Positions 1 to 6,822 are shown, numbered from the stretch's first letter. The stretch is DNA of 7,311 bases from JAVBLF01 sp031553675 (GCA_031553675.1 JAVBLF010000094.1:1-7311); one strand, 5' to 3'. The notes: generated by a model not told the origin, from the sequence alone. Translations and numbers: made by a program.

Positions 1-173
1 TCCGTGATGCCGTGAATGTATGTACAAAAGCGCTGAAACGCGACTTTCGGATTGAGCAATGTATAGCGCCGATCGACGATCTGTCCGTCTGAAACGAGAG
101 CCGTGCCGACGGCACATGCGCTGTCGCGGCTTTCGTTGGCGGTCTCGAAGTCGATGGCGACGAAATTGAGCAT
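1..173 (-). CDS. DEDDh 3'-5' exonuclease (DNA polymerase III epsilon-like), N-terminal part only
   Basis: The reverse strand from 173 encodes 57 residues before leaving the window. They begin MLNFVAIDFETAN and continue with RDSACAVG and end with YIHGIT. IDFET supplies the first two acidic residues (D8, E10) of the DEDD metal-binding set of the RNase T/DNA polymerase III epsilon exonuclease fold, and SAC-x-VG plus a later IHGIT are typical of the stand-alone epsilon-like exonucleases. The remaining Asp, His and Asp catalytic residues lie beyond the left edge. The start is well supported by a GGGAGGG ribosome-binding site (RC of 182-188) eight bases upstream and by a promoter just before it. 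The likely role is 3'-5' exonucleolytic trimming of DNA or RNA; the exact substrate cannot be told from this fragment. It is divergent from rmlD and probably unrelated to the sugar pathway. Confidence 0.88.
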   Translation of the reverse strand, partial: MLNFVAIDFETANESRDSACAVGTALVSDGQIVDRRYTLLNPKVAFQRFCTYIHGIT

Positions 174-195
174 AAACGGTATCCCTCCCACAGGC

Positions 196-224
196 ATTAT
201 ATCATCGTGGTCTAAATTCGCCAA
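196..224 (-). promoter_or_regulatory. Sigma-70/sigma-A type promoter for the exonuclease gene
   Basis: Read on the minus strand, a TTGGCG -35 box (219-224) is followed by exactly 17 bases and a perfect TATAAT -10 box (196-201). Transcription would start near 189, leaving a leader of under 20 bases that contains the GGGAGGG ribosome-binding site. The -35 matches consensus in four of six positions. This is the clearest promoter in the window. No equally good promoter was found facing rmlD: on the plus strand there is only a TATAAA at 238-243 without a convincing -35. Confidence 0.75.
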
Positions 225-289
225 GAAATTGATAGAGTATAAAGAGGCAATTTTTGATCGCGATTTGATGGATATAGGTGGGATCGGTT

Positions 290-1093
290 GTGCGAATCTT
301 GTTGACAGGCGCCGACGGCCTTTTGGGCCGCTCGATTCAAAACTGTGAGCGCGAGGTCGATGTCATCGCGCTGGGCCATCGGGATCTCGACATCGCGTCG
401 GAAGAATCGGTGGATGCCGCCCTCCGAACCCACCGCCCCGATTGGGTGATCAACTGCGCCGCCGCGACCGACGTCGACCGCTGCGAACGCGACGTGCCTT
501 GGGCTTGTGCTGCGAACGCGCGTGGGCCGCGCCTGCTCGCCGAAGCCTGCGCCCAACGCTGCCGCCTGATCCACATCAGCACCGACTTCGTCTTTGGCGG
601 CGAAAAAAATACCCCCTACGTCGAGAGCGATCCCCCCCACCCCTTGAGCGTCTACGGCGCGAGCAAACGGCTGGGCGAATGTGCCGTGCTTGCACACGGA
701 GGCGTCGTCGCGCGGACGCAATGGCTTTACGGCGCGCAAAAGTCCGGCTTTGTCGATGGGGTGCTGACATGCGCGCCCCCTGTCCGCGCGATCGAGGACA
801 GCATCGGCTGTCCGACGAACGCCGCCGACCTCGCCGCCTGCTTGCTCGACCTCTGTGCTTCCGAGGCGCACGGCCTCTATCACATCGCCAACAGCGGGGC
901 ATGCAGCCGGGCCGATTTCGCCGAAGCCATCCTCGTCCGCGCCGGCACCCCGAAGCCCATCGAACGCACCGCCATGCGCGAGCTTCAGCTCCCCGCCCGC
1001 CGCCCCCGCTACAGCGCCCTCGCCAGCGAACGCGGCTTGGCGCTCCGGCCATGGGAGGAGGCGCTCGACGCTTACTTCGCGGAACGCCAGTGA
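290..1093 (+). CDS. rmlD: dTDP-4-dehydrorhamnose reductase (RmlD)
   Basis: The product is the NADPH-dependent enzyme that reduces dTDP-4-dehydro-L-rhamnose to dTDP-L-rhamnose, the cytoplasmic donor for rhamnose-containing glycans. It is a 267-residue short-chain dehydrogenase of the extended type. Visible landmarks are the Rossmann loop TGADGLLG (residues 6-13), the STDFVFGG segment (97-104) with the active-site Thr-Asp, the catalytic Tyr-x3-Lys in VYGASK (Y122, K126), RTQWLYG (142-148), IGCPTNAADLA (172-182) and a closing RPRYSAL (238-244). All sit in the order seen in RmlD, and the length is slightly below the usual 280-300. I chose GTG at 290 because AGGTGGG (276-282) lies seven bases upstream and the protein then opens MRILLTGADG as the family does; an in-frame GTG at 278 overlaps that ribosome-binding site and has none of its own. 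The gene stands apart from rmlB, separated by a repeat-filled gap. No conventional terminator follows it. Confidence 0.93.
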   Translation: MRILLTGADGLLGRSIQNCEREVDVIALGHRDLDIASEESVDAALRTHRPDWVINCAAATDVDRCERDVPWACAANARGPRLLAEACAQRCRLIHISTDFVFGGEKNTPYVESDPPHPLSVYGASKRLGECAVLAHGGVVARTQWLYGAQKSGFVDGVLTCAPPVRAIEDSIGCPTNAADLAACLLDLCASEAHGLYHIANSGACSRADFAEAILVRAGTPKPIERTAMRELQLPARRPRYSALASERGLALRPWEEALDAYFAERQ

Positions 1094-1100
1094 ATCTCGT

Positions 1101-1440
1101 TCCCCCTACATCCCATAAGCCTTGTTTGTGCGCCTGTAGGGGCGATTGTCGATGCCAATCAAGGATTGAACTTTGTTCAGGCAAAAACGGAAGATCCTTA
1201 TGGTACGCGGGCGATTGATAATCGCCCCTACATCCCGATACCCTTGTTTGTACGCCTGTAGGGGCGATTATCAATCGCCCGTTGCAGCAAAACGGCCTTG
1301 CGATACGTTAGGTTCGTAACCCTTGATTCGCATTGTCAATCGCCCGCTCTGAACACGCGGGGTTCACCCCTGATTCGCAATTTCAATCGCCCGCTCGGGA
1401 AACGCCCACTCGTTTCACCAGCGGATGACAACCCTTGATT
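1101..1440. repeat. Left intergenic repeat cluster (palindromic G/C-capped repeats)
   Basis: The 412-base gap between rmlD and rmlB holds no convincing gene. It carries a degenerate copy of the 72-bp element (right part from about 1101 to 1155; its left arm is missing next to the rmlD stop), a perfect copy at 1209-1280, and three successive units that begin CAATCGCCCG at 1272, 1337 and 1384 and end with variants of CCTTGATTCGCA. The spacings are 65 and 47 bases, so the last unit is shortened. The same family recurs at 6845-7244. The perfect stems can form strong hairpins on either strand and may stop or protect transcripts leaving rmlD, but that is inference. The tail 1441-1490 shows no clear promoter. 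Confidence 0.85.
1209..1280. repeat. 72-bp MITE-like element with perfect 24-bp terminal inverted repeats (copy 1)
   Basis: Positions 1209-1232 are the exact reverse complement of 1257-1280, separated by a 24-base centre (1233-1256). Each arm itself contains a smaller hairpin: GGGCGATT GAT AATCGCCC at 1209-1227 and GGGCGATT ATC AATCGCCC at 1262-1280. The element is therefore a palindrome of palindromes. A copy lies at 6974-7045 in the opposite orientation. No coding capacity and no obvious target-site duplication is seen. Confidence 0.85.
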
Positions 1441-1505
1441 CACATATACGTCTTTGGCTCATGTTCTCGACAAGATTGGGAGCGTAAATAAAGGAGGATT
1501 CCCCC

Positions 1506-2972
1506 ATGAAATGGCTGATCACAGGCGGCGCGGGCTTCATCGGGTCGCACTTCGTGAAATACGCGTTGCGGAAAGGCGTGCAGGTGGTGAACGTCGATGC
1601 GCTGACCTACGCGGGACATCTGGAAAACCTCCGCGAAGTCGAGGCGCTTGCGCAGCCGCAGGGTTTGTTTCAGCGCGGGCGGGCCTACGAGTTCGTACAC
1701 GCCGACATCTCCGATGAAGAGGCCATGCGGGCGGTCTTCCGACGCCATCCCAACATCAATGCGATCGTCAACTTCGCGGCGGAATCGCACGTCGATCGAA
1801 GCTTGCAGACGCCAGACGTCTTTTTGAAGAGCAACATTTTGGGGACGCGCGTCTTGCTCGAGTTGGCGCGAGAGAGTCGAGCCCGCTTTTTGCAGGTATC
1901 GACCGACGAAGTCTATGGCTCTTTGGGCGATTCCGGCGCGTTCACCGAGAACTCGCCGATCCAGCCCTCCAGCCCTTACTCGGCTTCCAAAGCCGCTGCC
2001 GACCTCATCGTGCAGGCTTACGTCCGCACCCACGGCGTCGATGGGGTAATCACGCGCTGTTCGAACAACTTCGGCCCCTTCCAGGATCCCGAAAAGTTGA
2101 TTCCCATGGCCATCATCAAAGCCTTGCGGGGCGAACGCGTCCCCATTTACGGGGACGGCAAAAATGTCCGCGATTGGCTTCACGTATCCGATCACTGCGT
2201 CGCGATCGACTTCGCGCTCTGGTATGGTCGGGCGGGGGAGATCTACAACGTCGGCGGTGGCAACGAAAGCAGCAACCTGGAAACGGTCGCGATTTTGCTC
2301 GACGAACTCAAGGCCGATCCGGATTTGATCGAATTCGTCGCCGATCGGCCCGGGCACGATCGCCGCTACGCCATCGACGCCAGCAAAATGCGCGCGCTCG
2401 GTTGGCGCCCGCAGACCGTATTCGAAACGGAACTCCGCAACACGGCGCGTTGGTACGTCGAGCACCGCGACTGGTGGGAAGCCATCCTGTCCGGAGACCG
2501 GCAAAGCGCGAACGAGCCGGAAGCGGCCCTGCCCGTGGAGATAGCATCCGAGATCGGTTCGGAAGCGAGCGAAATGGCGGCCCCCGTTGCGCCGGAACCG
2601 ATAGACGAGGCTTCGATCGAAGACGAACAAACCGACGATTTCGAAACCGATGCGGGGCGATGCGAAGACGAAGCGCTCGACGCGCTCGACTCGCTCGCCG
2701 AAGCCCAGGAAAGCGAAACGCCCTCTGACGAAAACGAGGATGCGCCGGAAGAACCGATCGTGCTCGACTTCGAAACGCTGCCCGACGACGAAACAGCGCC
2801 TGCGCCTACACCCGCCGCTGTATTCGACGACGACCTGATCCTGACCGGCGGCATCGAGCCCGCGCCCACGGATCGCGTCGCCACGACGCCCGTTGAACCC
2901 GAGACGATCGTCGAAATTCCAATGCTCTTCGGGCACGACGGAAGCGAGGAAGAGCCGGAATTCCCAAAATAA
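1506..2972 (+). CDS. rmlB: dTDP-glucose 4,6-dehydratase (RmlB) with a long acidic C-terminal tail
   Basis: This is the NAD-dependent dehydratase that turns dTDP-glucose into dTDP-4-dehydro-6-deoxy-glucose, the second step towards dTDP-L-rhamnose. Residues 1 to about 330 are a complete catalytic domain: TGGAGFIG nucleotide-binding loop (6-13), AAESHVDRS (91-99), the dehydratase signature STDEVYG with T133, D134 and E135, Tyr158-x3-Lys162, YGDGKNVRDWLHVSDH (215-230) and RPGHDRRY (281-288). The family normally ends near 320-350 residues, but this protein has 488. Residues 337-488 contain about 48 Asp/Glu against 3 Lys/Arg, are rich in Pro, Ala and Thr, and look disordered. ATG at 1506 is preceded by AAGGAGG (1491-1497), the best ribosome-binding site in the window. 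It is the first gene of an apparent rmlB-GT2-GT4 operon. The core assignment is firm; the role of the tail is unknown. Confidence 0.95.
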   Translation: MKWLITGGAGFIGSHFVKYALRKGVQVVNVDALTYAGHLENLREVEALAQPQGLFQRGRAYEFVHADISDEEAMRAVFRRHPNINAIVNFAAESHVDRSLQTPDVFLKSNILGTRVLLELARESRARFLQVSTDEVYGSLGDSGAFTENSPIQPSSPYSASKAAADLIVQAYVRTHGVDGVITRCSNNFGPFQDPEKLIPMAIIKALRGERVPIYGDGKNVRDWLHVSDHCVAIDFALWYGRAGEIYNVGGGNESSNLETVAILLDELKADPDLIEFVADRPGHDRRYAIDASKMRALGWRPQTVFETELRNTARWYVEHRDWWEAILSGDRQSANEPEAALPVEIASEIGSEASEMAAPVAPEPIDEASIEDEQTDDFETDAGRCEDEALDALDSLAEAQESETPSDENEDAPEEPIVLDFETLPDDETAPAPTPAAVFDDDLILTGGIEPAPTDRVATTPVEPETIVEIPMLFGHDGSEEEPEFPK

Positions 2973-3066
2973 TCGGGATATTTGCAAGCGCCGGACGCCA
3001 AAATAAGCGGGAATGGGGCAATCGCGCGACGTGTGGGATTGCCAAAACTCGCGAGGTGACGGCGCT

Positions 3067-4872
3067 TTGGCAACTCGAGACTTGAAAAAGGCAGCGGCGA
3101 TCTGGCGCAGACAGGGCTTTCGCGCCCTGTGGAAGCGCGTCCGCGCCGCCGATCCGGCCGCGAAACGGCAACAGCTCCACGCGTACCGTTCCTGGATACG
3201 CCTGAACGAGCGCGACAAAAATCGAAACGATCCGCCGATCGACGTCCATTTCAAGGAAGACGCGCGGATCAGTTTTTTGTGTCCGGTCTACCGTCCCAAG
3301 CTGCGCTATCTGGACGAATTGCTCTCGTCACTGCACGCGCAGACCTATCACAACTGGGAGATCTGTTTTGCCGACGGCGGATCGTCGCCCGTCGTGCGCC
3401 GGCAGCTCAAGCGCTTCGCCAAGGATGACCCGCGGGTCAAAGTCGCCTTTTTGGAGCAGAACCGGGGCATCGCCGCCAACACAGCCGCTGCCTACGTTCT
3501 GGCGACGGGCGATGTGATCGGCTTTGTCGATCACGACGACATGCTCGCGCCGAGCGCTTGCTTCGAGATCGTCCGCGCCCTTCAAAACCACGGCGCCGAC
3601 TTTGTCTACACCGACGAGGACAAGTTCGACGAATCGGGGCGCTTTGATCCGCACTTCAAACCCGCTTGGAGTCCCGACACGCTCCGAAGCTACAACTACA
3701 TCACCCACCTGATGGCCATGAAGCGGGCGCTGTACGAGCGCTGCGGCGGCATCCGCGAGGGCTTCGACGGCAGCCAGGATCACGACCTGGCGCTTCGGGC
3801 GACCGCCGCCGCCGAGGCGATCCACCACATCCCGAAGATCCTCTACCACTGGCGATCGCACGCCAACAGCGTCGCGGGGGACGGCCTGAGCAAGCCCTAC
3901 GCCTTTGAAGCGGGGCGCAAAGCCGTCGAATCGATCGTGTTGGCCAGTCCGGATGGCGTGATCGTCGAGGACGGCTCCTTTCCGGCCAGCTACCGCGCGC
4001 GTTACGCCGTGTCGCCCGACCTGCTCGTATCGATCGTGATCCCCAACCGCGACAAGGCTGAACTCCTGCGCGCCTGTCTCGCTTCGATCCACGCGACGGC
4101 CGGCGACACGCGCTTCGAAGTGATCGTCGTCGAAAACGGCTCGAAGGAATCCGAAACTTTCGCGCTTTACGAGCAGATCAAGCGCGATCGAAACGCCACC
4201 CTTTTGTCGGTCGACGGCCCCTTCAACTACAGCGCCGCCAACAACCTCGGCGCGAAATCGGCGAAGGGCGACGCCTTCCTGTTCCTGAACAACGACATCC
4301 TCGCCCTCGAAACAGGCTGGTTGCAAGCGCTGCTCGAACAGGCCGTGCGTCCGACGGTGGGTGCGGTCGGCGCAAAGCTGCTCTACGAAGACGGCACGAT
4401 CCAGCATGCGGGCGTCGTCGTCGGTCTGGGTGGCTGGGCGGATCACGTCTGCGCGGGCGCGCCCGAGGACGGCCAAGGCCTGATGAATGGCAACCACTGG
4501 CTCAACGTCGTGCGCAATGTATCGGCCGTGACCGGCGCTTGCATGATGATCGCCCGCGACAAGTTCGAAGACGTGCTGGGGTTCAGCGAGGACTTCCAGA
4601 TCTGCGGCAGCGACGTCGATATCTGTCTGCGGCTGCTCGCCAAGGGCTACCACAACGTCTACACCCCCTTCGCGCGGCTGACCCACCGCGAAAGTGCCAC
4701 CCGCGGACAGACCGAGATCCCCGAAAACGACTTTCTCCGCAGCGCCGAGTCCTACCGCAACATGTGGGAAAACGGCGACCCTTATTTCAGCCGCCACTGG
4801 GACACGAGCAGCAAGTGGCCGCGCATCCGCACGGACAAGCCCAAATCGCCGCAAGGGGGGGCCATGCATTGA
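3067..4872 (+). CDS. Double-domain GT2 glycosyltransferase, RfbC/WsaE-like (probable rhamnosyltransferase)
   Basis: The 601-residue protein joins two GT-A glycosyltransferase family 2 domains. After a basic, helical N-terminus (1-67), domain 1 (about 68-285) has SFLCPVYRP, the metal-binding DHDD (155-158), YTDEDK (181-186) and SQDHDLALR (236-244). Domain 2 (about 321-545) has VSIVIPNRD, FNYSAANNLGA (386-396), LNND (407-410) and GSDVDICLRLLAKGY (514-528). This arrangement is known from O-antigen and S-layer glycan transferases that often add rhamnose; the actual donor and linkage are inferred from rmlB/rmlD nearby. No membrane helix is apparent, so it likely acts on the cytoplasmic face. The start is ambiguous. 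TTG at 3067 has GAGGTGA (3053-3059) seven bases before it and I prefer it. An in-frame ATG at 3013 would add 18 residues but lacks a ribosome-binding site. The 94-base gap after rmlB contains a 7-bp stem (3017-3023 with 3037-3043). Confidence 0.9.
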   Translation: MATRDLKKAAAIWRRQGFRALWKRVRAADPAAKRQQLHAYRSWIRLNERDKNRNDPPIDVHFKEDARISFLCPVYRPKLRYLDELLSSLHAQTYHNWEICFADGGSSPVVRRQLKRFAKDDPRVKVAFLEQNRGIAANTAAAYVLATGDVIGFVDHDDMLAPSACFEIVRALQNHGADFVYTDEDKFDESGRFDPHFKPAWSPDTLRSYNYITHLMAMKRALYERCGGIREGFDGSQDHDLALRATAAAEAIHHIPKILYHWRSHANSVAGDGLSKPYAFEAGRKAVESIVLASPDGVIVEDGSFPASYRARYAVSPDLLVSIVIPNRDKAELLRACLASIHATAGDTRFEVIVVENGSKESETFALYEQIKRDRNATLLSVDGPFNYSAANNLGAKSAKGDAFLFLNNDILALETGWLQALLEQAVRPTVGAVGAKLLYEDGTIQHAGVVVGLGGWADHVCAGAPEDGQGLMNGNHWLNVVRNVSAVTGACMMIARDKFEDVLGFSEDFQICGSDVDICLRLLAKGYHNVYTPFARLTHRESATRGQTEIPENDFLRSAESYRNMWENGDPYFSRHWDTSSKWPRIRTDKPKSPQGGAMH

Positions 4873-6107
4873 ACGGCTCTTGGTATCGGCGCGTTGCCGA
4901 CGCGGGGCGCGCGCTCTTGGGAAAGCCGCTCATGAACGACGCCTACCGCGAACGGCAGTCACGCGATATGCTGGCGCAGATCGGCTGGTTCGACGGCTCG
5001 GAGCAGGAATGGCAGGCGGCGCGGGCACGGCTCACCCAGCCGATCGCCTTGCCGTCCGACGCCGTGGGCAAGGTGCGCTGGCTGCTCTGCCAGTTCACCC
5101 ACCCTTACGGAGGCGTCTTCACCGTGCTGCGCATCGCGGAGGCGCTGCAAAAGCACGGCTTTCAAAACGTCATCTCGATCTACGACAACCCCGACTTCGA
5201 CTGGGATCGCCACAAAGAGGTGATCCTGGCAAGCTTTCCGGCGCTGTCCGAGGCCCGCTTCGAAGCGCCCGAAACCCCCGACCGCGAGGCCAGCGAGTAC
5301 GCCGTCGCGACCTTCTGGCCCTCGACGCGCCACCTCCTCAAAATGCCGCTCGTGCAGCACAAGGTCTACCTGATCCAGGATTTCGAACCGGCCTTTTACC
5401 CGGCAGGCACCAGTTACGCCCTCGCCGAGATGAGCTACCGCATGCCCTTCCACCGCCTCTGCAACACACCGGGACTCCAGCGCTTTGTCGATGCCAATTA
5501 CCCGCAGTCCGGCATCGAGAGCGTGTCATTCACCCCCGCCGTCGACGCGCGTTACCGCCGCGCCCCCAAGCCGTTGACCAGGCCGGTACGCGTGCTCTTC
5601 TACGCCCGCCCGGGCACGCCGCGCAATGCCTTCGAGTTGGCGCTGGCATTTGCATCGGCGCTCAAGGAGCGCTATGGCGAGATCGTCGAGCTGGTTGCCG
5701 CCGGTGCGGGCGACGGCGCTCCGATGGGCGGGGGCGTGCTCGAGTGGGCAGGCTTGCGCAGTTACGACGAATTGCCCGAATTCTACGCGTCCTTCCACGT
5801 CGTCGTCGCCTTCATGCTGACCAAGCATCCGTCTTACCTGCCCTTCGAAGCGATGGCCAGCGGCTGCGCCGTGATCGCCAACGCCAACGAAGCCAACGCC
5901 TGGTTTCTGCGCGACGGCGAAAACTGCATGCTCGCCCAGCCGACTGTGCCCTCGTTGATGGACGCCTTTGCGCGCGCCACCACGCCCGACGCCTACCGCC
6001 ACATCACGCGCGGCGCTGGACGCACGATCGACAAGCTACACTGGGACGACGAGATGAACGGCGTCACCGCCTTGTTTTCGCGACTGCACAAGCGCCACGC
6101 CCACTGA
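4869..6107 (+). CDS. GT4-type glycosyltransferase, WsaF-like (probable rhamnosyltransferase)
   Basis: The 412-residue protein has the two-lobed GT-B layout. The N-terminal half has WLLCQFTHPYGGVFTVLRIAEAL (split here only by function: residues 71-93), VYLIQDFEPAFYPAG (166-180) and SYALAEMSYRMPF (182-194), a pattern I recognise from WsaF, the beta-1,2-rhamnosyltransferase of Geobacillus S-layer glycan. The C-terminal half has RVLFYARPGTPRN (241-253) and KHPSYLPFEAMASGCAVIAN (319-338), the sugar-nucleotide-binding region of GT4 enzymes; a second Glu of the classical EX7E motif is not obvious. The gene begins with TTG at 4869, sharing TTGA with the stop of the preceding gene, after an AGGGGGGG run (4854-4861) seven bases upstream. 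ATG at 4932 is an in-frame alternative that would remove 21 residues. Coupling to the GT2 suggests the two act on the same glycan. The substrate is inferred. Confidence 0.88.
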   Translation: MNGSWYRRVADAGRALLGKPLMNDAYRERQSRDMLAQIGWFDGSEQEWQAARARLTQPIALPSDAVGKVRWLLCQFTHPYGGVFTVLRIAEALQKHGFQNVISIYDNPDFDWDRHKEVILASFPALSEARFEAPETPDREASEYAVATFWPSTRHLLKMPLVQHKVYLIQDFEPAFYPAGTSYALAEMSYRMPFHRLCNTPGLQRFVDANYPQSGIESVSFTPAVDARYRRAPKPLTRPVRVLFYARPGTPRNAFELALAFASALKERYGEIVELVAAGAGDGAPMGGGVLEWAGLRSYDELPEFYASFHVVVAFMLTKHPSYLPFEAMASGCAVIANANEANAWFLRDGENCMLAQPTVPSLMDAFARATTPDAYRHITRGAGRTIDKLHWDDEMNGVTALFSRLHKRHAH

Positions 6108-6115
6108 GCCCCGAC

Positions 6116-6150
6116 AAAGCGCCCGATCCGTGCCACCGGATCGGGCTTTG
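6116..6150 (+). terminator. Hairpin terminator after the rmlB-glycosyltransferase operon
   Basis: A perfect 10-bp stem, GCCCGATCCG (6121-6130) with CGGATCGGGC (6137-6146), closes a six-base loop 13 bases after the GT4 stop. It is followed by TTTG and preceded by AAA. The U tract is short, so termination may be partial, but the position and stem strength fit an intrinsic terminator. Confidence 0.7.
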
Positions 6151-6180
6151 CCATCCTCCGACGTATGCATTTTTGTCAAT

Positions 6181-6200
6181 TTGGGAAAAATGACTCCCAA
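6181..6200. promoter_or_regulatory. Small inverted repeat upstream of the BofC-like gene
   Basis: TTGGGA (6181-6186) and TCCCAA (6195-6200) form a perfect 6-bp dyad around an A-rich centre, 40 bases before the next ATG and after the operon terminator. It could be an operator, or part of the leader. A TTGTCA at 6173-6178 resembles a -35 box, but no matching -10 is present at the right distance, so the promoter itself is not identified. Confidence 0.3.
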
Positions 6201-6240
6201 GGCGATCTGTGACCAAGCGACACCGGAGGATTGATTCGTT

Positions 6241-6771
6241 ATGTTTAGCAAGGAAAATGGAATTTACGCGCTTTTGATCGGCGCCGCGCTCCTCTTTGGC
6301 GCGCTGGGGTTTTGGATCGGACAGCGCACCGGAAAAATGCCCACACAAGTGGTGGAAGAAAGCGGAACCGCGCAGCATGCGACCGTCAACGCGAAGCTGA
6401 TCAGCCCATCCCAGCGACCGACGGCCACGCCCGTGCCGCTCGATGCGGTGTTCGAAACGCCGGAATCGCCCGAAGCGGAAGCGTCACCAACGGAATGGGC
6501 AGCCCTTCCTTACGGCGGCGTGTACGGCAATTCGTCGGAGCCGATCCATGAGGCCGCTGCGCTCGATGGTGAAGGACTCGACGACACATATGGCGGCTAT
6601 ACGCTCAAGCGCATGGAAAACGGCCTGAGCGTGTTTTACCAGGGCGTCGCGCTGACCCATCTCGACATCCCCGAGTCCTTGAACCAGCGGACGCTCACCG
6701 AACTCGAAGCCGGCATCCCCTTCTCGTCGATGGAGGACATCGAAAGCTGGCTCGAATCATTCGACAGCTGA
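6241..6771 (+). CDS. Membrane-anchored protein with a BofC C-terminal-like domain
   Basis: The 176-residue product has one hydrophobic segment (about residues 8-26, rich in Ala, Leu and Gly) that can serve as an uncleaved signal anchor. A Pro/Thr/Glu-rich linker of about 90 residues follows, then a compact C-terminal domain (about 119-174). That domain reads YTLKRMENGLSVF (120-132), then LDIPESL (141-147), then LEAGIPFSSMEDIESWLESF (155-174). The order Y-x-L/V-K, G-x-x-x-V-F, an L-x-x-GI turn and a final acidic 'E-x-x-x-x-LE' helix matches what I know of the BofC C-terminal domain in Bacillota. BofC restrains the SpoIVB signal in sporulation, but many proteins with this domain are uncharacterised and the BofC N-terminal domain is absent here, so sporulation is only a hint. 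GGAGG (6225-6229) precedes ATG by 11 bases, slightly far. The gene is its own transcription unit between two terminators. Confidence 0.75.
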   Translation: MFSKENGIYALLIGAALLFGALGFWIGQRTGKMPTQVVEESGTAQHATVNAKLISPSQRPTATPVPLDAVFETPESPEAEASPTEWAALPYGGVYGNSSEPIHEAAALDGEGLDDTYGGYTLKRMENGLSVFYQGVALTHLDIPESLNQRTLTELEAGIPFSSMEDIESWLESFDS

Positions 6772-6790
6772 TCCAGGTTCACCTGCCACA

Positions 6791-6822
6791 AAAAAGGGCG
6801 GCCGTTTGCAGGCCGCCCTTTT
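6791..6822 (+). terminator. Intrinsic terminator after the BofC-like gene
   Basis: GGGCGGCC (6796-6803) pairs perfectly with GGCCGCCC (6811-6818) around a seven-base loop. It is flanked by AAAAA on the left and TTTT on the right, so the stem extends through A-T pairs and works in both directions. It begins 20 bases after the stop codon. Confidence 0.92.

Noticed and set aside
211..258. Plus-strand promoter for rmlD (TATAAA at 238-243; TTGATA at 229-234)
   Set aside because: The two boxes are only three bases apart and no acceptable -35 lies 16-18 bases before TATAAA, so no promoter call is justified.
1440..3254. A 604-codon open frame on the minus strand opposite rmlB
   Set aside because: It lies antisense to a gene with unmistakable dehydratase motifs. 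Its translation is Arg/Phe/Val-rich with no recognisable motif, as expected from the complement of GC-rich codons.
3328..4869. A 513-codon open frame on the minus strand opposite the GT2 gene
   Set aside because: Same reasoning: both GT2 domains are clearly on the plus strand, and the antisense product is Val/Asp/Ala-rich without family features.
4694..6193. A long plus-strand frame overlapping the GT4 gene
   Set aside because: Its product is dominated by Arg, Ala and Pro, typical of a wrong frame in GC-rich DNA, while the overlapping frame has GT4 motifs.
6161..6200. Sporulation sigma-factor promoter before the BofC-like gene
   Set aside because: I looked for sigma-G or sigma-E style boxes because of the BofC resemblance, but found no pair with suitable sequence and spacing.
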